From the NCBI GenBank assembly GCA_024741835.1, contig JAENRP010000481.1:1-26091 (forward strand): a stretch of DNA of 26,091 bases, read 5' to 3'. Shown one piece after another: positions 10,251 to 19,972 of this stretch. The translations under genes were made by a program, and so were the position numbers. The notes beneath the pieces were generated by a model. It saw only the letters and a program-made list of their open reading frames with translations. It made no database searches and had not been told where the DNA came from. Every line of letters starts with the position of its first letter. Within the stretch, counting starts at the first letter, position 1. Source of the DNA: Diplocarpon mali. Its lineage: Eukaryota; Ascomycota; Leotiomycetes; Helotiales; Drepanopezizaceae.

Positions 10251-11420
10251 TTAGCCTTTTAGTTATCTTTACTAAGAGTATATATAATTCGAAAATTAAA
10301 GTTAAATAAAAATTTCATCTATTAGTACTATTTTGCAATTAGAACCTTAGTAGTTATAAAGTACTTAATGGAGCGATGATCTAAGTAAATATCAACTCGT
10401 TCCTTAAGCGATATAAGCTTAGGTCTTTATTTATAATAGGATTTAATAATAGTAAAGAGTTCCTTATTATATATTTCCTAATTAGGTTTGTAGCTAAAGA
10501 GTATGTGCGAATAGAAGCTAATTAGGTACTATTACTTATTAAAGTATTATTAAGAAAGTACTTTGGTAATAATGCTACTAAAAGCATCAGTTTCCAGCTT
10601 TATAAGTAAGTCAGGGTTAAAATGGTAAATTTGCTAAATTAAGAGCAATTGCTTACAAAGCTCTTTAAAAGCGATTCGGTACTCTTCTATCTAATCCTAA
10701 GGTACTATTAGTCGGGTAAAAATAGAAAAGGGTTTAGCAAGTAGCCTAAAGTTGCGAATAAATTATTAATAGAACCTGTAAAATCCTAAGTAGGACTTTA
10801 CTTTAGTAATAGTTTTTAAGTACTTCTAATTATGTAGTAGTTCGACCTTTTTAAAGTCCAGTTCGATCCCAGTTATTATTAGAATATATTTGAGATATTA
10901 AGTTTAAATAACGTAGAACTTGCACTTCTTAATATTTGCTTAAAGGCCAGCCTTTAAGAGTCGTTTTAATACCTTTTCGATATAAACCTAGTACTCTTCT
11001 ACGTTTTCGGAATAAATTAAAATATTATTTAAATAAGCTATATAAAAATCATTTAAGTAATTTAAAAGAACATTATTTATATACTACTAATAAGTATTAA
11101 GTCTATTATAAAGGCTGAATAGGAAAACCTTGCATTTATAAGATCTATACCTTATTCGAAAGGTGGTATATTCCTTTAATTTAAGGTCTATTTATATTTC
11201 ATTGAAAGCGGCTTAAATATCCAATTTTATAAAAATCTTAGCTTTATATACTTGTTTTAAAAGCTCGTCTATCCTTAGAATTAGGTAAGCGTCCTTTTAA
11301 ATTAGTACGTTTAGCTTTCGGTAGTCTATGCAAACTTAGAGGCTACTGTCGGCCTTCTTTATAAATAGTACTAGCGAAGCAAAGGGGCTAGTACTTATTT
11401 TAATAAAGCCTTTATCTAAA
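10250..11420 (-). pseudogene. Gypsy-1 reverse transcriptase and RNase H region
   Basis: The RT core is very clear: SPFASLVLFIKKADSSL (about 11395-11345), then a stop for a likely Arg/Trp codon, VCIDYRKLN, KIFIKLDI and ECTTFRIRY-like text (EYTTFRIRYRSYKCKVFLF). The active-site box reads YLNNILIYSEN (about 11042-11010) where YLDDILIYSE is expected, so both catalytic Asp are Asn. The thumb region GLQADIKKCEF-like text reads ANIKKCKFYV, followed by KVKSYLGFYRFY. RNase H follows (about 10700-10250) but is more degraded. Confidence 0.88.
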
Positions 11421-13828
11421 TTCTTAAGTAAATACTCCTTTATAACCTTAAGCTCTTTAGTAGATTAATAGTAGAAGGGCGAATAAGCGTTAGGCAAAGG
11501 CCCTTTTAACTATATTTTATAATTATAGTACCGATAGGAAAGGAGAGTATCTATATCCCTTTTTAAAAAAGGCTTATCTTAAAGATTAGTACTATTTTAA
11601 GAGTCGATCGTTAATTAGCTTTTTAATATTAGGATTCTTAGGCTTATATCTTTCCTTTAGAATCCTATCTACTTTATAAATGCTAGTTTAAAAGAACTCA
11701 ATCTCCTTACGCTTTATATTATAATAGAAGGCGTTAGTACTAATTTCGCAAATCGGAACCGCTGCTTTAAGGCATTTACAAATAGGGTTAGAATATAATC
11801 GATTTATATTAGACTATTTTCCTAGATCTAGCTTAATTATAAGCAGGGGCATTGGCCTAATAATAGTAATAGGGATCTCGCGCTTAATTAGAACTATTAA
11901 ATTAACGCAAGACTATCTTTTATTAATCTATCGAGCTTCGTCTATAGCCATTTCCTATTCTCTATAATTAATATTGGCTTAATAATTAGATCAGATCTAA
12001 AGTCCTTTAAAAGGGGGAAGACAAATGACAATTTCCTTTACAAATTAGAAAGATAGGAGGTAATATAAAGGCTATATAAATTGGTTTTCCTTTAGATTAA
12101 GTTTAAGTTAGAATCAGTATATCCATTTGACTTTAATTATAGCATCGCGCTAGCTAAGGTTGAGAATAACCTAAGGGTAGTTGTAAATACGCCTTCTATT
12201 AATTATTAAATAAAAGCGTATATAATATATAGCTTATGCGCAAATGGTATTTTAAAATCTATAGATAGGAATAAGGGCTAAAAGAGGAAGAATTTTAAAG
12301 CTAATCGCTTTCGAAAGATGTATAAAAAGGGAACGATTTAAAAATAGGTAATTAAAGGCTCTAGTATTTACTAAAGTTGATAATAATACTTTAAGTCCAT
12401 TTATACTAATAGTATAAAAGGTTAGGAATTACTTCCTTTCTATTAAAGAGTTAAGATTTAACTTTAATAAGTCGCACTTTCGCAGGCTTAAGTAAGAGTC
12501 TTTTCCTAAGCCTTTTCATTTTCCTAATCTTCTTCCATTTCGATCCTATTCTTAATTAAATCTAAAGTCGGATCAGCTTCCTTTATATCTTTTAAAGTAT
12601 TAATCTTACTTATAAAAGGACACTTAGTCTTATAGTAACTAGTTTTGCTATAGGTTTAATAGGTGGCTTGCTTAAAGGGTAATGTAAAAGAACTAGCCTT
12701 AGCTAGCATATCTTAGTAAAAAGGGGTAGTCAGCTTTAGGGCTAGTGGCCTAGAAACTTAGGTAGTACTTCCGGCGCTTAGACTATAAGCAATCTTATTA
12801 AAGAGCGAATCGGATATCTTTTAGTATAATACTAAGGTCGCCTTGCTTTTAGTTAAAGGGTTAAGGAGTTAGTTACTTTAGCATTTAGTATTAAAGGCAT
12901 TTAATTAATTAACTATAATAATATAGTCCTTCTCTTAAAAGGCCTTTGCTAAGGCGTATATAGCTTTAAGCTAAGGGGTGATCTTGTTTTATATAAAGAA
13001 GAACTACTTAGATCTTAAGACCTTTCCTTAGATTGCAGCTAATTAGAATCGGGCCTGAAACTAAGGGAAAGTTTCTTTAGAATAATTAGCTTCTCTTATA
13101 TAAAGGTAATAAAAAGTAGATCGGAATAGGTCTACCTCTTAGCTAGTTAAAAAGTAACTGCTTAGCAGTTCTACTATTTCTTAATAGTTTTAAAAGGGGT
13201 TAGTCTTTAAAAGGTACTAGGGTTTAAGGTACATTCGGGCTTATCTTATAGTAGATCCTTAAATAAGAGCTTAATAAGCTCACTTATTTAAGTATAAGTC
13301 GGCATTAACTTATAATCGATCTTAGACTAAAGCTAACTACTACTTATACATTAAAGAGGTTCTATTATTAAAGGAGGTAATCTTTTCAATTAGCTGAATT
13401 TTCGTCTATTTCGCATCCATATCGACTTCTAAAGGAGGCTAGGTCTTGCTTTATCAAAGGTAGGTAGATTCCCGCTTAATAGTCTAATATACGCAGTAAG
13501 CCGTCTCTTGGCTTTAATAAGCTAGGGTCTCTAAGCTAAAGATGGCCTAAGCGATCCTATTAATCTCGCTTTACAATTATCGATTAGATTAATCTTAGCA
13601 TTATAAGGATTCCTCTAGACCTAAGACTATTCCTTATAAGACGTTCGGGTTTAAAAAGTCTTAATCATCTTAATTGGCTTAACTATAGCATTATTATCTC
13701 TTACCCTTAGCGGCAGAGGAAGGTCCGGCCCTAGGGGCTAGGGTAAGGGTACTCCCTATAGAAGCTACTTCCTCAAATGAACTAGGTATATTCCGTATTT
13801 GCTAACTTCTAATTAGTAGGGAATTCAT
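11420..13828 (-). pseudogene. Gypsy-1 gag, zinc knuckle and protease region
   Basis: The gag start is the ATG at 13828-13826, giving MNSLLIRS, a stop, then QIRNIPSSFEEVASIGSTL and a Pro/Ala-rich stretch (LAPRAGPSSAAKG). A zinc knuckle is recognisable near 12660-12620 as TYSKTSYYKTKCPF, where the first cysteines and the histidine have become Tyr or other residues and the last Cys remains. It is followed by an acidic segment (KDIKEADPTLDLIKNRIEMEED). The region between 12500 and 11420 should hold the aspartic protease, but I could not point to its active-site triad. Confidence 0.7.
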
Positions 13829-13860
13829 TTTACCAATTTTGGTTTTAGTAGTAATTCAGT

Positions 13861-13920
13861 CAAAAAAAAGGGTTCTATAGAAAAAGGGTTCCAATAGCGT
13901 AGTACTCTCTTAACTTTTGC
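13861..13920 (-). repeat. Short A-rich duplicated leader motif in Gypsy-1
   Basis: AAAAAGGGTTC occurs twice within about 30 bp on the plus strand (T-rich on the coding strand). It lies between PBS and gag and has no assigned role. Confidence 0.4.
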
Positions 13921-14245
13921 CTATAGCACTTCTATAAAAGGAGTAGTTAAGAAAATCCGGCTAGTGAAAGCGTTCCTTAATTATACTAGTTAATAAGCTA
14001 TACTTAAGCTTTTAGTTTATTTAAGAGATCTTTAAGATCCTAACTCTATAAAAAGTCGAAATAACCGCGAATCGATTTTCAAAAGGGATAGGATATTATT
14101 AAAAGCCGTCCCTAGCGGAAAAGAACTTCTTCATTTAATATAGCAATATAGAACCACTAAAGTGCAAGATCAAGTATAGTAGTAAGAAGTAGTATAAAAG
14201 GCGTATTCTATAAGTCTAATACGAAAGAAACGAAGAAGTTAAAGA

Positions 14246-14264
14246 GCCCTCCCTATAGGAGGGC
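14246..14264. promoter_or_regulatory. Perfect 7-bp hairpin downstream of the Gypsy-1 TATA box
   Basis: GCCCTCC (14246-14252) pairs with GGAGGGC (14258-14264) around the loop CTATA. It lies just downstream, on the minus strand, of the TATATATA run at 14272-14287, so it would fall near the 5' end of the element's RNA. Its G+C content stands out from the surroundings. Confidence 0.5.
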
Positions 14265-14271
14265 CCTTCTC

Positions 14272-14287
14272 CCTTATATATATAAGT
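14272..14287 (-). promoter_or_regulatory. TATA-type promoter in Gypsy-1 LTR
   Basis: TTATATATATAAG about 165 bp inside the LTR on the minus strand, a typical place for the U3 promoter. Confidence 0.5.
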
Positions 14288-14445
14288 AGCTTAAGGCTCT
14301 TTGCCCGTTTACGTAATATTATATAAGAATATCTTTTTACACCTTTAGGGTCGATTCGAAATAATCCTATATCGAATCGAGATTGCAAAACCTTAAAACG
14401 CCGTACTCCTAGGTAATTGCACCAGTTGGGGGTGCAGCCGTTACA

Positions 14446-14486
14446 AAAGCGTTTTCTAAATAAATTAGAATATTATTAAAGTATAT
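14446..14486. other. Short junction between Gypsy-1 and the next LTR
   Basis: 41 bp of AT-rich sequence outside the Gypsy-1 LTR end. It may hold a Gypsy-1 target duplication (starting AAAGC), but the other element end is not available to compare. Confidence 0.35.
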
Positions 14487-14511
14487 TGTAGAGACCTAGA
14501 AGAAAAGGAGT

Positions 14512-14528
14512 CACGTGATAGTCACGTG
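14512..14528. promoter_or_regulatory. Twin CACGTG boxes in the LTR
   Basis: CACGTG occurs at 14512-14517 and 14523-14528, each as GTCACGTGA, 11 bp apart. Palindromic CACGTG is a known site for bHLH-type factors in fungi; that it works here is inferred. The following 80 bp hold several further AGTCATATAA-type motifs that may be RIP-altered AGTCACGTGA copies. Confidence 0.5.
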
Positions 14529-14623
14529 ACAGTCGAGGAGTCATAGGATAGAGAGTCGAAGGAGGAGTCATATAATATAAGTCATATAACAAAGTCATAT
14601 AATCGGCTAAGGGTCGAAGGGGG

Positions 14624-14630
14624 TATAAAT
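14624..14630 (+). promoter_or_regulatory. TATA box in the 14487-14802 LTR
   Basis: TATAAATAGG about 137 bp into the LTR, after the CACGTG boxes. Transcription would start near 14655. Confidence 0.5.
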
Positions 14631-14802
14631 AGGACTACTATTATACTTAGAGATAGCGCGTAATGCTAACTACCTATTCTACCTCTAACTAATGAATTAT
14701 CTTAGTTCTTATCTTCGGAGAGCCCGCTTGTAGTACTTCCTCCCTCTTTATCTTTAGTCTTCCCTTAGGCCTATTCTTATATTGTTCCTGCTCCTTTTTA
14801 TA

Positions 14803-14821
14803 TTAGTGACCTATGCAGGGA
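14803..14821 (+). other. Primer-binding-site-like sequence, first copy
   Basis: TTAGTGACCTATGCAGGGA directly follows the LTR end; TTAGTG fits TTGGTG with the usual TGG to TAG change. The same sequence, nearly unchanged, recurs at 15844. Confidence 0.5.
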
Positions 14822-14888
14822 CGATTCCTTTAAGATTTCGTCTTTATACAACTTCTCCTTTTAATTCTCTTAGTTTGCAGATAAGAGA

Positions 14889-15126
14889 TTAACCCCCTTT
14901 CGATGCAAGAATCATTTAGTTAATTGTGACTATCGGTCTCTGCTTTGAAAACCTCTTTTTTCGATAACCCCCTTTCGACGCGAGAATCATTCAGTTAATT
15001 GTGACTATCGGTCTCTGCTTCGAAAACTCTTTTTCAGCAACCCTCTTTTAATATGAGAATCATTTAATTAATTATGACTATCGGTCTCTGCTTTGAAAAC
15101 CTCCTTTTTAATAACCCCCTTTCGAC
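14889..15126. repeat. Tandem repeat of about 74 bp, three full copies and a partial fourth
   Basis: Units begin near 14889, 14964 and 15037, with a partial fourth at 15111. Each contains AACCCCCTTTCGA, then AGAATCATT, then GTGACTATCGGTCTCTGCTT, with spacings of 75, 73 and 74 bp between the CCC blocks. Differences between units are mostly C/T. The array lies in the leader ahead of the Gypsy-2 gag. Confidence 0.85.
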
Positions 15127-15710
15127 TTCTTAATTGAAACCCCTATTCCTTTTCTTTACTTGAAAAGCTTAAATTATTAGCTTTAATAGTACGATTTTTT
15201 TAAATTCTAGCCCTTTTAGAATAGATATATTTAATTAGCTATATCGGCAACCTTAAATACCTATAGTATTGAATATTCAATTTAATAGAACTCGAAATCT
15301 TACTTTAAAAACGATTTCGAAAAACCCTTTATTTCAATAGCTAATATGAATTGTCTTAAAGGCTAAGAAAAGCCCCCTTTTGTTTTAGAAACCTTATCTT
15401 AGAAATTAATCTTAAATAAGGTAAACCTTCTTCTATTGCATTTAATTGCAATACCTTTATTAGCTATTCTATACCTTCTTATACTTGCTTAGCAAAGGCT
15501 AATTAAGCTTTATATAAAAACTGGAATTCTACTTCTAAGCCTAGCTTATAAGTGGGAATATGCTAATACGGTTTTAAATAATTCGACTTTCTTACCAACT
15601 TCTTTAATTTCGATACTTAGATATATCGAAAACAACTTTGAACCTTTCGACAACTTCCCTATCGAAACCCTTTAAACTTGCCTAAGTCACTTTAAGGCTT
15701 ATGCGGTTTC
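15127..15710. other. AT-rich stretch without recognisable genes
   Basis: About 580 bp in which no frame, LTR end or RNA gene could be recognised. It has some small inverted repeats such as TTGAATATTCAA (about 15268-15279). It is probably untranslated leader of Gypsy-2 or a remnant of another element. Confidence 0.45.
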
Positions 15711-15843
15711 TGTAGAGTGCTAGTCCGGAATAGGCTAGAGTAGAGCACGTGGGCACTAGTGCAGGGGGGATAAAACTCATAGCTATACCATACCTAATAT
15801 AATAACCTTTTTCCCCTTTTCTAAGGTATTACCACCCTTACGT
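15711..15843 (+). repeat. Possible second, short LTR before Gypsy-2 gag
   Basis: It starts TGTAGAGTGCTAG, matching 11 of 13 bases of the LTR start at 14487. It holds CACGTG at 15746-15751 and an ATAAAAC box near 15769, and ends CTTACGT immediately before a second PBS-like sequence. At 133 bp it would be short for a Gypsy LTR. It may be a deleted copy, a related family, or chance. Confidence 0.35.
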
Positions 15844-15868
15844 TTAGTGACCTACGCAAGGAGGCGTA
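15844..15868 (+). other. Second PBS-like sequence with a hairpin
   Basis: TTAGTGACCTACGCAAGG nearly repeats the sequence at 14803. CTACGC and GCGTAG within it can pair in a 6-bp stem. It lies just before the gag frame, which fits a PBS position for Gypsy-2. Confidence 0.45.
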
Positions 15869-15899
15869 GTAAGCTTTCTTATCTCTATTCGATTAAGTG

Positions 15900-18729
15900 G
15901 ACTAATACTTGGACCCCTTCTTAAAACCGAGTTAAGACGCAAAGAAGACCGGAAATACGTCTAATACCCCTGCCATCTATAGACTCGAAGATTTAGCAAC
16001 TAATACTTTAGAATAAGCAATTGAAGAGGAACTTCTATAAGAGCAAGGAGAAGGGAATGATATAATTAGCATAGGAGTATAATAAGCAAGAGTCTTGCCT
16101 TAGAGCTCCCCTTTAATAGGCGTTATTAACTCTGCAGTTAGAAAATTCTATATATCTACCTAAACCTTGTAAGGAAGGAGCAGATAACTAACCTTCTACC
16201 TTAGGACTAGCTTTAGGACTACTTATTCCTTCCTCCTTAATAGAACTACTAAAGCTTTCAATAAGTCCTAGCCACTTAGAAACCTTACAAAAGGTCTAAA
16301 GGGACTACGAAGAGAGTATATATAATAATAATACTTTTCTACTCTAGAGGCACTAAGGCCGCTAGAGAAGCATCTCTCCTATAGACCTATCTGACTTAGA
16401 ACCGAGCACGCCTCTATTCTCCCTTACTATTATATAAGGAGACTCTTAGCATAAGGAGAGTGTCTTGCCTCTATTCTGCCCTTTGAACTAGGATTTCTTA
16501 AAGGCTACTACTAAGCTAAGGAGTACTTACTACTCCTCTCCCCTTGGCCTACCTTAATTAAGCCAGATAAAACAGCTTCCCTTCGCAGCTATATACTCTT
16601 AAAAGATGCCTAAGTTTAAGAGATATAAGAATTATAATAGAGAAATGCTAGTAGAGCTATGGCTCGATAGACTCGATTACGATTTTGAAGTCGACGGCCA
16701 GTTCCTACTACCTCTTGCCATCTACCTAAGAGCTATCTCTATTCTACTTAAGGGAGAGGCTTCCTGCCGCTTTAGGTCTAATTAGCAAATGAAGAGCATT
16801 ATAGCTAATAGAATTACTACTATTAAAGAAGATAGGCAGGAGGTAATCGAATGGCTAAAGACTTAGTTCCTAAATGAGGATGATCTTATAGAAGAGCTAG
16901 ACGTTATAATAGAGGTAGCCAATCTTTAGCAAGGCCTACTTAAGAACTTGGCCTCCTACTACTAGAGGACTGCCGCTTTACTAAAGAAGACTGGTGGCAA
17001 GGATCTCGATAGGGACGTCCCCTTATCCCTTTTGCCCTTATAAAAGGATTCGGACCAATATATCCTTAAGTCTATTATATCGGCCTTTATATAAGGAGTA
17101 TATAATAATAAGCTTAGATCTTACGCCTTAAGCAATAACGTCCTACTGCTTCTATGCCTCTAGAGGGCCTATGATACCCTTTGCCTATTATAATCTGCTC
17201 TTAAGGCCTAGGAGAAAATCGAGGCGGAGATTAAGAAGCAATAATACTATAAGCGTTTAGAGTCCTATATAAAGAACTGTTTAAGAGTCTCAGTTCAATC
17301 AGCCTTAGCCTCCTTAAATATTAAAAACTATGCTCCTATTACTAGGGAGGATATAAGAAGACGATGCATAGCACTAGCTATAATAATAAGAGGGTATTAA
17401 CCTCCTCTGGTCTTTAAGCCTATACTAAAGAACCCAGCTACCCTTTGTCAAGCACTGCCTTTAACCTACCCAATTCGAGGAGGGCGTCCTAAGTATAATG
17501 CCTAGAGCTAGCAAAGCAACTATTAAGACCCTTAAAGAAGGATAACTCTAAATCCGAACCTAGAATAAAGGGGAGGGTTGGATTATAATAGTAATAGCAA
17601 GGCACCTTTTTACTAGTAGTACGCTTTAAAACCGGCCTCCGACTTATCTAATCCCTTTATTGATTAATCGAAGATATAGAATAAAACTAAGGATAGACCT
17701 TTATATATTAAGTGCAAGGAGTATAGTTATTATAAGGACAAATGCATACAGCTGCCCTTAACTTTATAGGAAAAGGCCTACCTTAGGTCGATTGTCTTCC
17801 CCGAATCTGCTGCCTTAATGTATTATATCAAGATCTATATAAAAGAAGGGAAACATTATAATTACAAAAGACATGCCAATAGCAGTCGTCCCTTAAGCTC
17901 CTATAGAATAGGTAGGGATGCCACTCCCGCATCTGCACCTATTAAGATAGATCCCGAAATAAGGATATCGCTAAAGGAGTTTAATAAATCTAAAAGAGCG
18001 GCAGTAGAAGATATTACCGAACCTATAGTAGTCTCTAACCTAGCAGACGTCAGTGGTCTGAGATATTACAAGGCTGCCTTTGGCATAAAAGAGTTGATTC
18101 CCCCCCTAGCTACCTCCTTCTTAGCCGAAGGAAAGGGGGTTAGAAAGAGGGTGCGCATAGCCGGCTTATTAGACGATACTACCTAGGCCGAACCTAGGAG
18201 GCAACCTCGAAGGAAGCAAGCTAGCGCAGACCCTGCTGGAAAGAGAAGAGCGGCCTCTAAGGAGAAGAAGCTATACTATTTATAAAAGATCGTCAGGCGA
18301 GAGGGCGATAGCCCTATTAACTATATCGAACTAGCGAAAGGATTTGAGATCTTAATGAATTTGCTAGATCTATTTCAGCTATCTCCCGAAGTATTAAAGC
18401 AATTCCGAAATCTATTAACTTATTAGAATCAGAAGAGATAGAAGAAGGCTACTTTCCTAGGAGTAGCATCCGAAGGCACCGAGCCCCCCCTGCTATCAGC
18501 TATCCAATTGAACCTAATAAAACTCCTACCTAATATACACTTAGACGAAAAGGCATAGAAGGTCCCTATATCTATTCAAGTGAGAGAAAGGGAGGAAGAA
18601 ATAGTAGTGGATTTGCCTATTAGTATAAGTGCTATTAATTAAGGTAGTGACATTCTACTTACTTCCTAAAGGCTTAAGAAGGCGCTTAATCTCACTAAGC
18701 GTTCTCTTAATTCAGAAGGCTACTCTAAG
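15900..18729 (+). pseudogene. Gypsy-2 gag and start of protease
   Basis: A single frame (codons in register with 16606 and 17818) runs from near 15900 to 18729 with no visible frameshift, broken by TAA and TAG. The true start is not clear; an internal ATG at 16606 begins MPKFKRYKNYNREMLVELWL, a capsid-like block. Capsid text continues (LAIYLRAISILLKGEA, DDLIEELDVIIEVANL, KNLASYY, KKTGGKDLDRD). A zinc knuckle appears as IKCKEYSYYKDKCIQ (about 17710-17750), with one Cys and the His changed to Tyr. The longest stop-free stretch, 17818-18186, is just the next part of this frame and not a separate gene. The protease block starts near 18640 with a GSDILLTS motif and is cut at the codon AAG (18727-18729) by the TRIM. 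Confidence 0.8.
18725..18729 (+). repeat. Target site duplication, left copy (CTAAG)
   Basis: CTAAG directly before the TRIM LTR; identical to 19968-19972 directly after it. Five bases is the usual length for LTR element integration. Confidence 0.85.
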
Positions 18730-18933
18730 TATGACGACACGAGTATAATACAGCATAGCGCAATACAAGGGGCCCGATTCATCCTTAGAATATTCAATTA
18801 AAGAGGGAAGCTCTAAAGTACGAGGAATCTACGGTATATATATATATATACGCTAAGCGAGGGCGCTAGTCTAAGCGCACGCCTAATCAGGTGATTAAAG
18901 CATATAACCCCTAATTAGGTAACAACTATTATA
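18730..18933 (-). repeat. TRIM 3' LTR (right copy)
   Basis: Plus-strand ends are TATGACGACACG and AACTATTATA, the mutated forms of TGTGATAGCACA and AACTGTTACA seen in the other LTRs. It is the more heavily RIP-altered LTR at its promoter end, where CACGTGACC has become CATATAACC. Confidence 0.85.
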
Positions 18934-18947
18934 TTATCCCCCTCTTT
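18934..18947 (-). other. Polypurine tract of TRIM right copy
   Basis: The minus strand reads AAAGAGGGGGATAA directly before the 3' LTR, equivalent to the tract at 1801-1812. This sets the element's orientation. Confidence 0.6.
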
Positions 18948-19765
18948 GAAAAAAGCTGGCCTTTAGCTTTCTTAAAGAACTCCTAAAGGTTATCCCAAGT
19001 CCTTTATCTGGATCGCAGATCTATATACCTTCTTATACACTTTATAGCACTAGTATACTTCAGCCTATGTGTCCAGATCCTCTTGCAGCTGCTGTACCAG
19101 CTGGCTTATATAACCCTTATGCCCCTTAATCGAAAAATCCTAAGGTTTATCGCGAAAAACAAGTGCTAAAGAGCTATCGTATAGCAAGGAGGTCGGTATG
19201 CTATAGAGGTAAAGGTAGCTTAGAGGTGACGGCCCGAGTCGAGGTCGATTCGAAAAGAAGAAGAAGGCGTATAGCAGCATATAAGCTTTGCAAAGGTCTG
19301 CTAAGAAAGCTGCAGAAGGTTATTTGCAAAAGGCTTAGCGAAGAAGCATACTGCGAAGAGGTGTATTCGAGGTATAGCAGCTTAAAGAAGAAGAAGCTGC
19401 AGTAGCCGACGAATCGTAAGGTAGAGTATTCGAAGTATAATGTATTCGAATAGAGAAGCTATAATAGCTAAGAGGGTAGCGTAGTAATAGTAGTACTTAA
19501 AGTATAGCGTATTTAAGCTAGCGTAAGAGGAAGTCGGTTTAAAGTGAAAAAGGGTTTATTTGCTTAAGTAGGGCGATTTAAGCAAAAGTAGGTTGAAGCA
19601 AGAGAAGGAGGCGTATTCGAGTATTAAAGGGCAAATAAACGAATGAATAAACGTAGGTGATTGGAATAGAGGTCAATGACTTATTCACTGATCTAAATAA
19701 ACAAACGAATAAACATACGTACGTATACTACAGCCTGCATTTAAAGACTAAGGAATTGAATATAA
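18934..19765 (-). pseudogene. TRIM internal region (right copy) with relic frame
   Basis: On the minus strand the 3' part reads SLALVFRDKP, a stop, then DFSIKGHKGY, QLVQQLQEDLD and KVYKKVYRSA, the same order as the left copy. After KDLG the frames of the two copies differ by a single base. Relative to the left copy it keeps about 36 extra bp near 19310 and lacks about 9 bp in the GHKGY region. The part near the 5' LTR holds AAACAAACGAAT-type runs and looks like leader. No known domain was recognised. Confidence 0.45.
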
Positions 19766-19967
19766 TATAATAACACAAGCATAATACAACACAGCGCAAT
19801 ACAAGGGGCCCGATTCATCCTAAGAATATTCAATTAAGGAGGGAAGCTCTAAGGTATAAGGAATCTACGGTATATATATATATGCGCTAAGCGAGGGCGC
19901 TAGTCTAAGCGCACGCCTAATCAGGTGATTAAAGCACGTGACCCCTAATCAGGTGACAACTGTTACA
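19766..19967 (-). repeat. TRIM 5' LTR (right copy)
   Basis: Starts, on the minus strand, TGTAACAGTTGTCACC and ends GTGTTATTATA. Near its start are two copies of CTAATCAGGTGA (19917-19928 and 19945-19956) flanking CACGTG (19935-19940), then GCGCATATATATATATA as a TATA-type promoter about 90 bp in. This is the best-preserved promoter copy of the family. Confidence 0.85.
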
Positions 19968-19972
19968 CTAAG
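19968..19972 (+). repeat. Target site duplication, right copy (CTAAG)
   Basis: Identical to 18725-18729. Taking out one copy together with the TRIM (1,243 bp) joins the Gypsy-2 frame without loss or gain of a codon. Confidence 0.85.

Larger units (their letters stand above)
8446..14445 (-). mobile_element. Gypsy-1, degenerate chromodomain Ty3/Gypsy retrotransposon (chromovirus)
   Basis: Minus-strand element with its 5' LTR at about 13991-14445 and a gag-pol relic from 13828 to about 8500. Domain order is gag, zinc knuckle, protease region, RT, RNase H, integrase, chromodomain. RT before integrase is the Ty3/Gypsy order, and the terminal chromodomain places it among chromoviruses, a common fungal group. 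No 3' LTR matching the 5' one was found down to the cysteine-rich relic. It is either deleted or displaced to the left by the Copia-1 insertion. Confidence 0.85.
13991..14445 (-). repeat. 5' LTR of Gypsy-1
   Basis: On the minus strand it begins TGTAACGGCTGCACC at 14445. The inner end is set at about 13991, just before an ACTAGTATAATTAAGG segment that could be the PBS (TAG from TGG); this end could be off by tens of bases. It contains a TATA-type promoter (14272-14287) and a strong hairpin (14246-14264) where the transcript should start. Confidence 0.65.
14487..14802 (+). repeat. Probable 5' LTR of Gypsy-2 or of an element it replaced
   Basis: The stretch begins TGTAGAGACC and ends CTTTTTATA (TACA before C to T change) immediately before a PBS-like sequence, giving TGTA...TACA ends and a length of 316 bp. 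It contains two CACGTG boxes and a TATAAAT box in U3-like order. No second copy is in the window, so both ends rest on these motifs. Confidence 0.55.
18730..19967 (-). mobile_element. TRIM-like non-autonomous LTR element, right copy, complete
   Basis: 1,238 bp with two LTRs (204 and 202 bp), an 832-bp internal region without enzymes, and perfect CTAAG target duplications. Orientation is minus, because the polypurine tract lies next to the LTR at 18730-18933. By hand alignment the two LTRs differ at about 20 positions, all but one of them C/T or G/A, plus one 2-bp length change in the TA run. The insertion splits the Gypsy-2 protease. A plus-strand open stretch (19163-19405) is antisense to the relic frame and is judged to be chance. 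Confidence 0.9.

Noticed and set aside
15711..15843. tRNA or small RNA gene suggested by local GC-richer text with TAGTCCGG
   Set aside because: No cloverleaf, A box or B box could be read; the motifs fit an LTR end and PBS better.
17818..18186. 122-codon plus-strand open frame as a possible intact gene
   Set aside because: It is in the same register as the broken Gypsy-2 gag before and after it. The ATG is internal, right after recognisable gag text, so it is only the longest stop-free piece of a relic.
19163..19405. 80-codon Lys/Arg-rich plus-strand frame
   Set aside because: It is antisense to the TRIM relic frame and made by CTTCTT-type runs read backwards (AAG codons). The left copy has indels there that would break it.
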